Part shown: positions 1 to 8,399 of the stretch, in pieces
Layout of the letters: each line of letters starts with the position of its first letter
How positions within the stretch are numbered: the first letter of the stretch is position 1
DNA from: Rhizobiales bacterium 65-9
Lineage (GTDB): Bacteria > Pseudomonadota > Alphaproteobacteria > Rhizobiales > Beijerinckiaceae
NCBI GenBank assembly: GCA_001899525.1
Contig: MKVY01000027.1
Span: forward strand, 197,406 to 261,405
Direction: 5' to 3'
Length of the DNA: 64,000 nucleotides
Translations under genes and position numbers: made by a program
The notes under the pieces: model-generated
Database searches by the model: none
Told to the model about the DNA's origin: nothing
Seen by the model: only the letters and a program-made list of their open reading frames with translations

Positions 1-1113
1 GATCGCGGAGCTCTCCTGGCCGGTCTCGGCCTCGACGGATTCGGCCTCAGGCGATTCGGCGGGTTCGCGCATCAGCGTGCTGTCGTCAGCGCGATCAGAC
101 GCGGGCGACGGGGGCGCCACGGCCTCCGCCACGATCTCAACCTGACTCTCAGCTTCAACCTCAGCAACCGCGACGACAGGGGGCGGCGGCGTCAGGTTTG
201 TTTCCGTCGGGGCCGGCTCGGCGCGCTTCAGCTCATCGGTCGCCTCGGCGAGCGCGGCGACGGCCGGCTCGCCCTCGGCAGGCTCCGGCGCGGCGGGCCC
301 GGCGCGCCGCAGCTCCGGCTCCGGCTCAGCGTCCCGCTCCGACGGCTTCTGATGCTGCCGGTCGCGGCGGGAGATGATCTCGTTCAGAATCGTGTCGATG
401 TCCGGCGGCGTCGGCGGTGCAACGGTTTCAGCCGAAGCCGCAGGCTTTTCCGGCGCGGTCTCGGAAGCGGCCACGGCTCCCGTCGCCGGCTGCTCGTCGA
501 GAGAGCCCGGCCTGAACAGAGGCGACAGCCGCGCGCGATTCTCGCTGAACCGGCGCGCCTGCGGGCGCAGGAGGGATTCGACCGAAGGCGGCCTGATCGG
601 CGTCGAATCATCCGCCCGCGCCTCCTCGATCGGCGGCTTTCCCTTCAAACCGGCCTCGATGAACACAGAGCGGGGCGATGGAACCGTGATTTCAGGCTCG
701 GCCGGCTTGTCGGGATAGAGCGGCGGCAGCTCGGCCTGGGCCGTTTCGCCGTTGCTTTTTTCAACGCCGGCGCGCCTCGTCTGCTCGGCGAGGCCAGCCG
801 CCACCGCCGCCAAAGCGGCATCGCCGATCGGCTCGGCGGCCGGCGACGCGACCGAAGTCGCCGCCGCGGCGGGACCGAATCCGGACGGGCCGCGGGCCAG
901 CGACCATTCCATGAAGGCGTCGGTCATCGCCGTCCGGAAGGCGCGAATCTCGCGCACGAGCATCGCAAGTCCCATCAGAAGCCCGGCAAGACCGAGCGCC
1001 ACCACCCCGCCGCCGAGCAGGCCGGGATTGCGATCGTCGACGCCCAGCCACGCGGCCGCGACGCCCACGAGAGCCAATATCGCGCTCAATCCAACCAGCA
1101 ACAGGAACGGCAT
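1..1113 (-). CDS. Membrane protein with long acidic Pro/Ala/Glu-rich tail, partial (C-terminus beyond window)
   Basis: An uninterrupted minus-strand frame of 371 codons runs from an ATG at 1113 off the left edge, so the stop is not in the window. The first ~55 residues form two hydrophobic helices (about 1-25 and 29-52), separated by a short loop with Asp-Asp-Arg. After a short amphipathic stretch, the remaining ~300 residues are low complexity, rich in Ala, Pro, Glu and Ser, with repeated Pro-Glu, Ala-Glu and Val-Glu pairs. This suggests a membrane-anchored protein with a disordered tail. A GGGGTGAC stretch lies just before the ATG. I do not recognise the family. The opposite strand is also open over much of this region, but it encodes an arginine-rich product without domains, so the minus strand is preferred. 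Confidence 0.7.
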   Translation of the reverse strand, partial: MPFLLLVGLSAILALVGVAAAWLGVDDRNPGLLGGGVVALGLAGLLMGLAMLVREIRAFRTAMTDAFMEWSLARGPSGFGPAAAATSVASPAAEPIGDAALAAVAAGLAEQTRRAGVEKSNGETAQAELPPLYPDKPAEPEITVPSPRSVFIEAGLKGKPPIEEARADDSTPIRPPSVESLLRPQARRFSENRARLSPLFRPGSLDEQPATGAVAASETAPEKPAASAETVAPPTPPDIDTILNEIISRRDRQHQKPSERDAEPEPELRRAGPAAPEPAEGEPAVAALAEATDELKRAEPAPTETNLTPPPPVVAVAEVEAESQVEIVAEAVAPPSPASDRADDSTLMREPAESPEAESVEAETGQESSAI

Positions 1114-1317
1114 CTGCGATCGTCACCCCAATTTTTGCTCACGGCCCGCATTGCTCCACGAGCCGATATCGCCCAAACATGAATAACCCGGCAAAAGAAA
1201 GACCCGTTCGCGGGATGCCCATATGCCCGCTGACGGTTGCCCCCGGCGCCAACGCTGAATAGGTTCCGGCGGCGACAGGGTGGCCTACCCCCCTCAATTC
1301 AATCCAAGGAGCATGCG

Positions 1318-1911
1318 ATGTCCTTCACCCTTCCCGATCTTCCATACGCCTATGACGCGCTGCAACCCTATATGTCGAAGGAAACGCTGGAGTTCCACCA
1401 CGACAAGCATCATCAGGCTTACGTCACCAACGGCAACAACCTGCTCAAGGGCACGGAATGGGAAGGCAAGAGCCTTGAAGAGGTGGTCAAGGGCTCGTTC
1501 GGCAAGAACGCCGGCCTCTTCAACAACGCCGGCCAGCACTACAACCACGTCCATTTCTGGAAGTGGATGAAGCCGAATGGCGGCGGCAAGATTCCGGGCA
1601 AGCTCGAGAAGGCGATCATCGATTCGTTCGGCTCGGTCGACAAGATGAAAGAGGATTTCATCCAGGCCGGCGTCACGCAGTTCGGCTCCGGCTGGGCCTG
1701 GCTCGCGGTCAAGGACGGCAAGGTCATCGTGAGCAAGACGCCGAACGGGGAGAATCCGCTGGTGCATGGCGCGACGCCGATCCTGGGCTGCGACGTGTGG
1801 GAGCACTCCTACTACATCGACTACCGCAACCGCCGTCCCGACTATCTCAAGGCGTTCGTCGAGAATCTCGTGAACTGGGACCATGTGGAGGAGATGTTCA
1901 GCAAGGCGTGA
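1318..1911 (+). CDS. sodB: Superoxide dismutase (Fe-type)
   Basis: A 197-residue protein that dismutates superoxide to O2 and H2O2 in the cytoplasm. The Fe/Mn SOD ligands are visible: H27 in FHHDKHH, H77 in YNHVHFW, and D159 and H163 in GCDVWEHSYY. A glutamine at position 73 (NNAGQH) occupies the place of the active-site Gln of iron enzymes such as E. coli SodB, so Fe is the more likely metal, although dual-metal use cannot be excluded from sequence. The ATG at 1318 follows an AAGGAGC ribosome binding site. Earlier in-frame ATGs only add a basic stretch with no homology. The gene stands alone and ends at a strong terminator. Confidence 0.97.
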   Translation: MSFTLPDLPYAYDALQPYMSKETLEFHHDKHHQAYVTNGNNLLKGTEWEGKSLEEVVKGSFGKNAGLFNNAGQHYNHVHFWKWMKPNGGGKIPGKLEKAIIDSFGSVDKMKEDFIQAGVTQFGSGWAWLAVKDGKVIVSKTPNGENPLVHGATPILGCDVWEHSYYIDYRNRRPDYLKAFVENLVNWDHVEEMFSKA

Positions 1912-1941
1912 CACGCTTTCGCTGACAGAAGATCCGACGAG

Positions 1942-1970
1942 AAAAGGGGCGCGCCGCGCCCCTTTTTTTT
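1942..1970. terminator. Rho-independent terminator shared by sodB and pdxA
   Basis: A perfect 11-bp stem (AAAAGGGGCGC / GCGCCCCTTTT) with a 3-base GCC loop is followed by eight consecutive T on the plus strand. Read from the minus strand it ends in TTTT, so it can also stop transcription from pdxA, whose TAA stop at 1969-1971 touches the T run. Confidence 0.93.
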
Positions 1971-2952
1971 ATCCCGATTCAGCCGCCGCCGCGCTCATCC
2001 TCGCCGCCATGTCGAACGCGGCGCGCAGCGAGGATTCATCCGCGATTCCTTCGCCCGCGATGTCGAACGCCGTTCCATGATCGACGCTCGTGCGCACGAA
2101 AGGCAGACCGACGGTGACGTTCACGCCCTGATCGAGCCCAAGATATTTGACCGGAATCAGCCCCTGATCGTGATATTGCGCGACGACGATGTCGAACGCG
2201 CCGCGCCGCGCGCGCATGAACACGGTGTCGGGCGGATAAGGCCCCGACGCATCGATTCCCTCACCGCGCGCGACTGCGATCGCGGGCGCGATGATGGCGT
2301 CATCCTCCTCGCCCATCAGGCCATGCTCGCCGGCGTGCGGGTTCAATCCCGCCACGGCGACGCGCGGCTTCGCGATTCCGAGCGCGCGGCAGGCGCGATC
2401 AGCGAAGCGGATGGCGCGCAGCTCGCTCTCGGGCGTCACCAGTTCTACAGCGCGCCGGAGCGGCTCGTGGATCGAGACGAGCAGCACGCGCAATTCGTCA
2501 TTGGCGAGCATCATCGCGACATGATCGACGCCGGCGCGCGCCGCCAGCAATTCCGTATGCCCCGGAAACGCCACGCCCGCGGCGGCCAGCGCCTCCTTGT
2601 GAATCGGCGCCGTGACGACCGCGCGCGCATCGCCGCGCAAAGCGAGATCGGCGGCCTTGATGATCGCGTCATGCGCGGCTTGGCCAGCGCGGGCGTCGAC
2701 ACGGCCATAAGGGAGATCGGCGCCGATGTCGGACGTCGCGAGAACAGGGATCGCCCCATCGTTTGTCATGTCGGCGGGCGAAGACGCCTCGCGCACGATC
2801 TGGCCCGACCGCGCCGCGGCGCGGCGCAGCGCGCCGAGATCGCCGACCACGAGGGCCGGCGCGGACAACGGCGCAGCGAACAGTTTCGCGACGATCTCCG
2901 GGCCGATCCCGGCCGGATCGCCCAGCGTGATCGCGATCGGACGATCAGACAT
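1969..2952 (-). CDS. pdxA: 4-hydroxythreonine-4-phosphate dehydrogenase
   Basis: PdxA oxidises 4-phosphohydroxy-L-threonine, and the decarboxylated product is condensed with deoxyxylulose 5-phosphate by PdxJ to give pyridoxine 5'-phosphate. The 327-residue product has the family's N-terminal TLGDPAGIGPE motif, and the three metal-binding histidine contexts: PGHTE, NPHAGE and YHDQGL. Length matches the E. coli enzyme. An ATG at 2952 is directly preceded by an in-frame GTG at 2955, and a GAGGG site lies about 9-12 bases upstream, so either could be used. It is divergent from pdxJ with only 96 bases between, which places both B6 biosynthesis genes under a common control region. Confidence 0.97.
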   Translation of the reverse strand: MSDRPIAITLGDPAGIGPEIVAKLFAAPLSAPALVVGDLGALRRAAARSGQIVREASSPADMTNDGAIPVLATSDIGADLPYGRVDARAGQAAHDAIIKAADLALRGDARAVVTAPIHKEALAAAGVAFPGHTELLAARAGVDHVAMMLANDELRVLLVSIHEPLRRAVELVTPESELRAIRFADRACRALGIAKPRVAVAGLNPHAGEHGLMGEEDDAIIAPAIAVARGEGIDASGPYPPDTVFMRARRGAFDIVVAQYHDQGLIPVKYLGLDQGVNVTVGLPFVRTSVDHGTAFDIAGEGIADESSLRAAFDMAARMSAAAAESG

Positions 2953-3048
2953 CACTCAGGCGTTCCCTCAACCATTCCGTTTCCGCATTGGCGCGCGCGA
3001 CGGCGGAATGTTATCGGCCGATCGGCTTCGACGAAAGGGAGCGCCGGC

Positions 3049-3789
3049 ATGGCTCGCCTCAGCGTCAATCTCAACAAGATCGCGCTGCTGCGCAATTCGC
3101 GGCGCACGGGCGCGCCCGATCTGCTCGCCTTTCCCAAAATCGTGCGCGACGCAGGCGCGCTTGGCGTGACCGTGCATCCGCGGCCCGACGAACGGCATAT
3201 CCGGCGCAGCGACGTCGGCGCCATCGCGGACGTGATCGCGCCGTGGCGGCCGGCGTTCGAATTCAACATCGAGGGGCGGCCGGACGACGCCTTTCTCGCG
3301 CTCGTCGAGACCGTGAAGCCGGAGCAATGCACGCTCGTGCCCGACGCCGACGACGCCTTCACCTCCGAGGAAGGATGGCGGCTCGACGAAGGCGAGATCG
3401 CGCGGCTCGCGCCCGTGATCGCGCGGCTGCATCGCATGGGGGCGCGCGTGATCCTCTTCGTCGATCCCGATCCCGCCATCGTCGAGCGCGTCGCCAAAAC
3501 CCGCGCCGACGGCATCGAAATCTATACGGGCTCCTACGCGGCCGCTTTTCGGGACGGCGCGGGCGACGCGGTCCTCGGCCTGATCCGCGAACTCGGCGCC
3601 AAGGCGCATGCGCGCGGGCTTGTCGTCAATGCCGGACACGACCTGAACCTGAAGAACATTCCGCCGCTCGTCGCGGCGCTGCCGCATCTGCACGAAGCCT
3701 CGATCGGCCATGAGCTCACGGCCGACGCCCTGATTCACGGCTTTCCCGCGACGGTCGCCGCTTATGCGAAGGCGCTCGCGCCTGCGTGA
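3049..3789 (+). CDS. pdxJ: Pyridoxine 5'-phosphate synthase
   Basis: PdxJ condenses the amino-acetone phosphate product of PdxA with 1-deoxy-D-xylulose 5-phosphate, the last ring-forming step of DXP-dependent vitamin B6 synthesis. The 246-residue TIM barrel begins with the typical LSVNLNKIALLRNSR, and carries TVHPRPDERHI, EFNIEG, ARVILFVDPD, EIYTG and VNAGHDLN, all family hallmarks. The ATG at 3049 follows an AAAGGGA ribosome binding site by 8 bases. The frame is open for a long way upstream, but that part is only the shadow of pdxA. The pair with pdxA indicates the DXP-dependent rather than the PdxS/PdxT route. Confidence 0.97.
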   Translation: MARLSVNLNKIALLRNSRRTGAPDLLAFPKIVRDAGALGVTVHPRPDERHIRRSDVGAIADVIAPWRPAFEFNIEGRPDDAFLALVETVKPEQCTLVPDADDAFTSEEGWRLDEGEIARLAPVIARLHRMGARVILFVDPDPAIVERVAKTRADGIEIYTGSYAAAFRDGAGDAVLGLIRELGAKAHARGLVVNAGHDLNLKNIPPLVAALPHLHEASIGHELTADALIHGFPATVAAYAKALAPA

Positions 3790-3825
3790 ACGCGGGACGA
3801 GAATCACTATCTCGCCGGCGCGGCC

Positions 3826-4704
3826 TCAGGCGCCAAGCATGTCGCTCATGCGCCCGAGACGGAGATGGCGGGCGCTGAGCAGCTCGCTGAAACCATCGCC
3901 CGCGAGAAACGCCAGCTCACGCGGCCGCGTATCGACAACGCTGTCGGCCGACCGCAGCTCCGCATCGACGCGGCCGGGATGGCACATCGCGAGATGCGCC
4001 GCGCCGAGCCCATGCAGCGCGCCCGTCAGTTCGGCGCCGTAGTCGCCTACTGGCGCGAAAGCGCTGAATCCGGAGAAGCCGCGGTTGGTTCTCAGCCCCG
4101 CCGCCCGCGCCCGCGCGCCGAAGCCCGCCGCCAGCGCGAGGACGATCATCGCCTTGGCCGAAGCCGGACGGCGCAGGATCGCGGCGATGCGGTCGGCCGG
4201 ATCGCGGACATAGAAGCGGCGACGCGATCCATATCGCCGCGCGAGAATGGCGATCAGCGCCGCGCCGATCCCGGGCATGGCGTGAACATGCTGATGTCCA
4301 TCCACGAAATCGGGCGGCCGGCCCGCCGCCGACTCGAAGGCGTCGAGCTGGCGCTCGATCTCCTGCGCGATCTCGGCGCGCCCGCGCCGGGACTGGGCCG
4401 CGCGAATCACCGGGCCGAGGGCAGGCAGCGCGCCCTCCGGCGCGAGCAGCGGCATCGGGCCCAGCGGCGCGCCGCAGGTGAGATTGAGATGGACGCCGAG
4501 ATCGGCCCGATCGGCGTAGGGAGCGAGCGCGCCGGCCCAGCCGCGCCACGCCGGGCGGTTGGTCATGGCGCCCGTCGCGGTGAGGCGGGACGCGGCCAGA
4601 AGCTCCAATATTCCCCCGCTGACCGCCGGGCTGATGGCGTAATCGTCGGCGCAGAGCACGAAGGCGCGCGCCTGTTCATTCTCCGTTGAGAGCCGATCGG
4701 TCAT
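3826..4704 (-). CDS. ChbG/HpnK (YdjC) family carbohydrate deacetylase
   Basis: A 292-residue protein of the YdjC fold, which removes acetyl groups from N-acetylated sugars using a divalent metal. The N-terminal FVLCADDYAISPAV carries the metal-binding Asp pair typical of the family, followed by DLGVHLNLT and VDGHQHVHAMPG with the metal-binding and catalytic histidines, and MCHPG near the C-terminus. The ATG at 4704 is preferred because earlier in-frame starts run into the divergent glycosyltransferase gene. Members of this family act on chitin oligosaccharides (ChbG) or are linked to hopanoid tailoring (HpnK). The divergent glycosyltransferase and murJ suggest an envelope glycan or glycolipid substrate here, but that is inference. 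No other hopanoid gene is in the window. Confidence 0.88.
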   Translation of the reverse strand: MTDRLSTENEQARAFVLCADDYAISPAVSGGILELLAASRLTATGAMTNRPAWRGWAGALAPYADRADLGVHLNLTCGAPLGPMPLLAPEGALPALGPVIRAAQSRRGRAEIAQEIERQLDAFESAAGRPPDFVDGHQHVHAMPGIGAALIAILARRYGSRRRFYVRDPADRIAAILRRPASAKAMIVLALAAGFGARARAAGLRTNRGFSGFSAFAPVGDYGAELTGALHGLGAAHLAMCHPGRVDAELRSADSVVDTRPRELAFLAGDGFSELLSARHLRLGRMSDMLGA

Positions 4705-4774
4705 AGCCCTGACTAGCGGGGTTGCGCGCGCCGGGAAACTCCGCCTTGCTCCCCCGGATTTTGCGAGCTGATTC

Positions 4775-5773
4775 ATGGCGTCCATGTCCGCGCCTGTCCT
4801 GTCGATCGTCATCCCGGTCTATAACGAGGCCGAGAGCCTGCCCGAGCTCGTGCGGCGCGTGACGGAGACGGTCCGGCGCATCGAGCCGTCGTTCGAGATC
4901 CTTTTCATCAACGACGGCAGCCGCGACGAGACGATCGAGGCGCTGCGCCGGCTCTGCGTTCACGACGCCCGGCTGCGCGCCATCTCCTTCAGCCGCAATT
5001 TCGGCAAGGAGATCGCGATCGCGGCCGGCCTCGACCATGCCCGTGGGCAGGCCGTGGTCATCATGGACGCCGACCTCCAGCATCCGCCCGAGGCGATCGC
5101 CGACTTCATGGAGAAATGGCGGGAGGGCTACGCCAACGTCTATGGCGTGCGACGCGACCGCGCGATCGAAAGCCCGGTCAAACGCGCCTTCGCGCGCGGC
5201 TTCTACCGCATGTTCGCCAGCTTCGGCGACACGACCCTGCCGAAAGGCGCCGGCGATTTCCGCCTGCTCGACCGCAAGGCCGTCGACGCCATGAAAGCGC
5301 TCGGCGAGCGCGCCCGCTTCTCGAAGGGGCTCTACTCCTGGATCGGCTTCAAATCGATCGGCGTGCCTTTCGACGTCGCGGAGCGGGCGCATGGCTCGAC
5401 GAAGTGGAGCTTCCGCAAGCTGCTGCGCTTCGCGCTCGACGGGCTGACCTCGTTCTCCACCGCGCCGCTGCGCGTCTGGACCTATGTCGGCCTGTTCGTC
5501 TCGTTCTGCGCGTTCATCGCCGCGATCCGCTTCATCATCGAGGCGCTGGTCTATGGCGTCACGACGCCGGGCTTTCCGACGCTCATCGTGTCGGTGATGT
5601 TCTTTTCCGGCATCCAGCTCATGTCGCTCGGCATCCTCGGCGAATATATCGGCCGCATCTTCGCCGAGGTGAAGCGGCGGCCGCTCTACATCGTCGAGGA
5701 GCGCATCGGCGACGACGGCGCGCCGGAGGCGGTCACGCGCGACGAGCGCAGCGCGAATGACGGCCTTCTCTGA
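4775..5773 (+). CDS. Polyprenyl-phosphate glycosyltransferase (GT2, GtrB/ArnC-like)
   Basis: A 332-residue family 2 glycosyltransferase that should transfer a sugar from a nucleotide donor to undecaprenyl phosphate at the inner membrane. The catalytic domain shows SIVIPVYNEAESL, FINDGSRDET, the FSRNFGKE motif and the metal-binding MDADLQHPPE. It is followed by two C-terminal membrane helices (about 230-255 and 268-292), the arrangement of GtrB, PglC-like and ArnC enzymes. The second start at 4784 (MSAPVLS) is also possible. The stop is 3 bases before the murJ start, so the two are very likely co-transcribed. The sugar is unknown. The divergent YdjC-type deacetylase suggests an acetamido sugar may be involved. 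Confidence 0.9.
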   Translation: MASMSAPVLSIVIPVYNEAESLPELVRRVTETVRRIEPSFEILFINDGSRDETIEALRRLCVHDARLRAISFSRNFGKEIAIAAGLDHARGQAVVIMDADLQHPPEAIADFMEKWREGYANVYGVRRDRAIESPVKRAFARGFYRMFASFGDTTLPKGAGDFRLLDRKAVDAMKALGERARFSKGLYSWIGFKSIGVPFDVAERAHGSTKWSFRKLLRFALDGLTSFSTAPLRVWTYVGLFVSFCAFIAAIRFIIEALVYGVTTPGFPTLIVSVMFFSGIQLMSLGILGEYIGRIFAEVKRRPLYIVEERIGDDGAPEAVTRDERSANDGLL

Positions 5774-5776
5774 CAG

Positions 5777-7306
5777 ATGCTGAAAAACTTTCTGTCCGTC
5801 AGCGGACTGACCCTGCTCTCGCGGCTGACGGGCTTTTTCCGCGACATGATCCTCGCCGCCGTGCTCGGCGCGGGGCCGCTCGCCAGCGCTTTCGTCATCG
5901 CCATGCGGCTGCCCAACACGTTCCGCTCGCTGTTCGGCGAAGGCGCGTTCAATCAGGCCTATATCCCAGCCTATGCGCGCGTTCATGAAACGGAGGGCGC
6001 CGCCGCGGCGCAGCGCTTCGCCGGACAAATCCAGACCATCCTGCTCGGCTCGCAGCTCGTCCTTCTCGCGGTCGCGCTCGTCGCGATGCCATGGCTGATT
6101 CAACTGCTGGCGCCGGGCTTCACGCCGGGCGAGGAGCGCTACGAGCTCGCGGTGACGCTGACGCGGATCACCTTCCCCTATCTTCTGTTCATGACGCTGG
6201 TCACCCAGCTCTCCGGCTCGCTTAACGCGGTCGACCGCTTCATCGCCGCCAACTTCGCGCCCGTCCTGCTCAATCTCTGCATGATCGCGGCGCTGGGGAT
6301 CGCGTTTCTTTTTCCGACAGCCGCGCACGCGGCGGCGTGGGGCGTCACCGTCTCGGGCGCGGCGCAGCTTCTTCTCCTCGTCACGGCGGCGAAGCGCGCC
6401 GGCGTCCTGCCGGCGTTCGCGCGGCCGTCGAAAGACGCCGACATGCGCGCATTCTGGCGCGCCTTCGGACCGGCGGTCATCGGCTCGTCCGGCGTGCAGA
6501 TCGCGGTGTTCGCCGATCTCATGCTGTCGACGCTGCTGCCCAACGACGCGCCGGCGACGATCTATTACGCCGACCGCATCTACCAGCTTCCCATCGGCGT
6601 GCTGGCGATCGCCGGCGCGACGGTGCTGCTGCCGACCATGAGCCGGCGCATCGCGGCGGGGGATGTTTCGGGCGCGCATCAGGCGCAATCGCGGACCTTC
6701 GCGCTGACCCTGGCGCTGAGCGGCCCGGTGTTCGCGGCCGTGCTCGCCATTCCCGACCTCATCATGCGCGCGGCCTTCATGCGCGGCGATTTCACCGCCG
6801 CCAATGCGAGCGCGTCGGCGGCCGTTCTGTTCGCCTATGGTCTGGGACTGCCGGCCATCGTGCTGATCCAGGGCGCGGTGGCGAGCTTCCGCGCGCGCGG
6901 CGACACCACGACGCCGATGCTGATCTCGTTCGCCGCGATCGGCGCGAACATCCTCCTGAAAATCATTCTCGCGCCGCGCATCGGCGCGCCGGGCCTCGCG
7001 CTCGCCACCGCCATCGGCGCCTGGATCAACCTGACCGCGCTCGTGGTCGTCGCGCGCCGGCGCGAGCTGATGGCGATGACCGCGGATTTCCCGCGCATCC
7101 TGCTGATCACGACGATCGCAACCGTCGCGGCGGCGCTGATTTTCCTGTTCGGGCAGGGGGCCGCCGAACGTCTCGCATCAGGCGCGCCAACGTCCCTGCG
7201 CCATCTTCTCGCGCTGGCGCTGGTCGGCGGCGCAGGATGCGCCTGTTACGGCGCGATCATGCTGGCGGGCGCGCGTCTCGCCGGGGTGAAACTGTCGCGG
7301 CGATAA
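5777..7306 (+). CDS. murJ: Lipid II flippase MurJ (MviN family)
   Basis: A 509-residue integral membrane protein with about 14 hydrophobic helices, of the MOP superfamily. MurJ moves lipid II across the inner membrane for peptidoglycan synthesis. The N-terminus has the family signature around FLSVSGLTLLSRLTGFFRD and LPNTFRSLFGEGAFNQAYIP, containing arginines required for activity in E. coli MurJ. It starts 3 bases after the stop of the glycosyltransferase, which implies translational coupling. Coupling of murJ to a GtrB-like transferase is not a placement I know as standard, and raises the possibility that this copy handles another polyprenyl-linked glycan. MurJ remains the parsimonious call. 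Confidence 0.93.
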   Translation: MLKNFLSVSGLTLLSRLTGFFRDMILAAVLGAGPLASAFVIAMRLPNTFRSLFGEGAFNQAYIPAYARVHETEGAAAAQRFAGQIQTILLGSQLVLLAVALVAMPWLIQLLAPGFTPGEERYELAVTLTRITFPYLLFMTLVTQLSGSLNAVDRFIAANFAPVLLNLCMIAALGIAFLFPTAAHAAAWGVTVSGAAQLLLLVTAAKRAGVLPAFARPSKDADMRAFWRAFGPAVIGSSGVQIAVFADLMLSTLLPNDAPATIYYADRIYQLPIGVLAIAGATVLLPTMSRRIAAGDVSGAHQAQSRTFALTLALSGPVFAAVLAIPDLIMRAAFMRGDFTAANASASAAVLFAYGLGLPAIVLIQGAVASFRARGDTTTPMLISFAAIGANILLKIILAPRIGAPGLALATAIGAWINLTALVVVARRRELMAMTADFPRILLITTIATVAAALIFLFGQGAAERLASGAPTSLRHLLALALVGGAGCACYGAIMLAGARLAGVKLSRR

Positions 7307-7369
7307 CCGGTCATTTGCGCGTCAGCCGCGCATGGCAAGTGAAAATCGCGTCGCGTTTCGCCCTCCTCT

Positions 7370-8233
7370 TCACACCGGCTGCGTGCGCGCAAATTCCCAA
7401 TAGCTCTCGCGGGCCTTGCGATAGAAGGGGCCGGGCTGCAGCGAGCGGTCCTGAAACTTCAGAACGGGCATCACCTTGGAATAGTTGCCCGACATGAAAA
7501 TCTCGTCGGCCGTTTCAAAATCGCCCGTTCTCAGCGTGCTTTCCAGAACCGTCGCGCCGCTCTCGCGCAGCAGCCTGATCACCCGCTGGCGGGTGATGCC
7601 GTTCAGAAACGTTCCGTTCGGCGCCGGCGTATGAACCACTCCGTCCTTGGCCATGAAGATGTTCGTCGTCGAGGTCTCGGCGACATTGCCGAGCATGTCG
7701 AGCACCAGCGCATTGTCGAAGCCTTTCGCCCGCGCCTCGCGGAGCGCGCGCGCATTGTTGGGATAGAGCGCGCCGGTTTTCACGTCGGTCGGCATCGTTT
7801 CGAGCGTGGGACGGCGGAAGCTCGCGACCGTCAGCGACGACCCGCCGGGCGCAGGCAGCGGCGCGACGAAAAGGCAGAGGCAAAAGCGCGTCGATTCCGG
7901 ATCGCCGATGATCGTGGAAGGGCCGTCCGCCTCGGCCCAATACATCGGCTTCACGTAAAGCTCGGCGTCCGGCGCGAATTTCTTCGCTCCCTCGCGCGTC
8001 AGTTCGATCATGCGGTCGACCGACATCATCGGCTTGAGGCCGAGCTTCACGGCCGACGCATTGGCGCGCGCCGCATGCCGGTCGATGTCGGGCATCGAGC
8101 CGTTGAAGATGCGGGCGCCGTCGAACACCGAGGAGGCAAGCCATGCGGCGTGGGTGCGGGGGCCCATGATGCCCGGATTGCCGGCCTGCCACTCGCCGTC
8201 GATCCAGGTCCAGGTGTCGCTAAACCAGGCCAT
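7370..8233 (-). CDS. ilvE: Branched-chain amino acid aminotransferase (PLP fold type IV)
   Basis: A 287-residue class IV aminotransferase, probably interconverting Leu, Ile and Val with their 2-oxo acids using glutamate/2-oxoglutarate. The start MAWFSDTWTWIDGEW, the FDGARIFNG segment, the PLP-binding lysine K152 in TDVKTGALYPN, and AETSTTNIFM plus LNGITRQRV (phosphate-binding) are all present. A GGGAGAAG site precedes the ATG. This shorter 'FDG' type also occurs in relatives acting on D-amino acids or aminodeoxychorismate, so the exact substrate is less certain than the fold. The gene stands alone, convergent with murJ. Confidence 0.85.
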   Translation of the reverse strand: MAWFSDTWTWIDGEWQAGNPGIMGPRTHAAWLASSVFDGARIFNGSMPDIDRHAARANASAVKLGLKPMMSVDRMIELTREGAKKFAPDAELYVKPMYWAEADGPSTIIGDPESTRFCLCLFVAPLPAPGGSSLTVASFRRPTLETMPTDVKTGALYPNNARALREARAKGFDNALVLDMLGNVAETSTTNIFMAKDGVVHTPAPNGTFLNGITRQRVIRLLRESGATVLESTLRTGDFETADEIFMSGNYSKVMPVLKFQDRSLQPGPFYRKARESYWEFARTQPV

Positions 8234-8399
8234 GGCGCTTCTCCCGTCATTAAGTCAGCTTTGCTGCCCTATTGGTGCGCCGCAATCGGGGCAGCGTCAA
8301 TCAAAGAGGCGGTTTCCTTCGATCAATTCAGACGATCGTTCCCATTCCGGCTTTTGATCGGCAGGATCGAAACGGAAACAACCGCGACAGGAGCCAGTC

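Noticed and set aside
2077..3048. Extension of pdxJ upstream to position 2077
   Set aside because: The frame is open but antisense to pdxA, and the residues are Arg/Asp-rich without homology. The ribosome binding site supports the start at 3049.
4676..6688. Minus-strand open frame of 670 codons
   Set aside because: Antisense to the glycosyltransferase and murJ genes, charged and low in complexity. The plus-strand genes have clear family motifs.
8263..8295. Inverted repeat GCTGCCC/GGGCAGC with a 19-base gap between the aminotransferase and dehalogenase genes
   Set aside because: Seven-base arms with a long gap are expected by chance in DNA of this GC content, and no promoter elements align with it.
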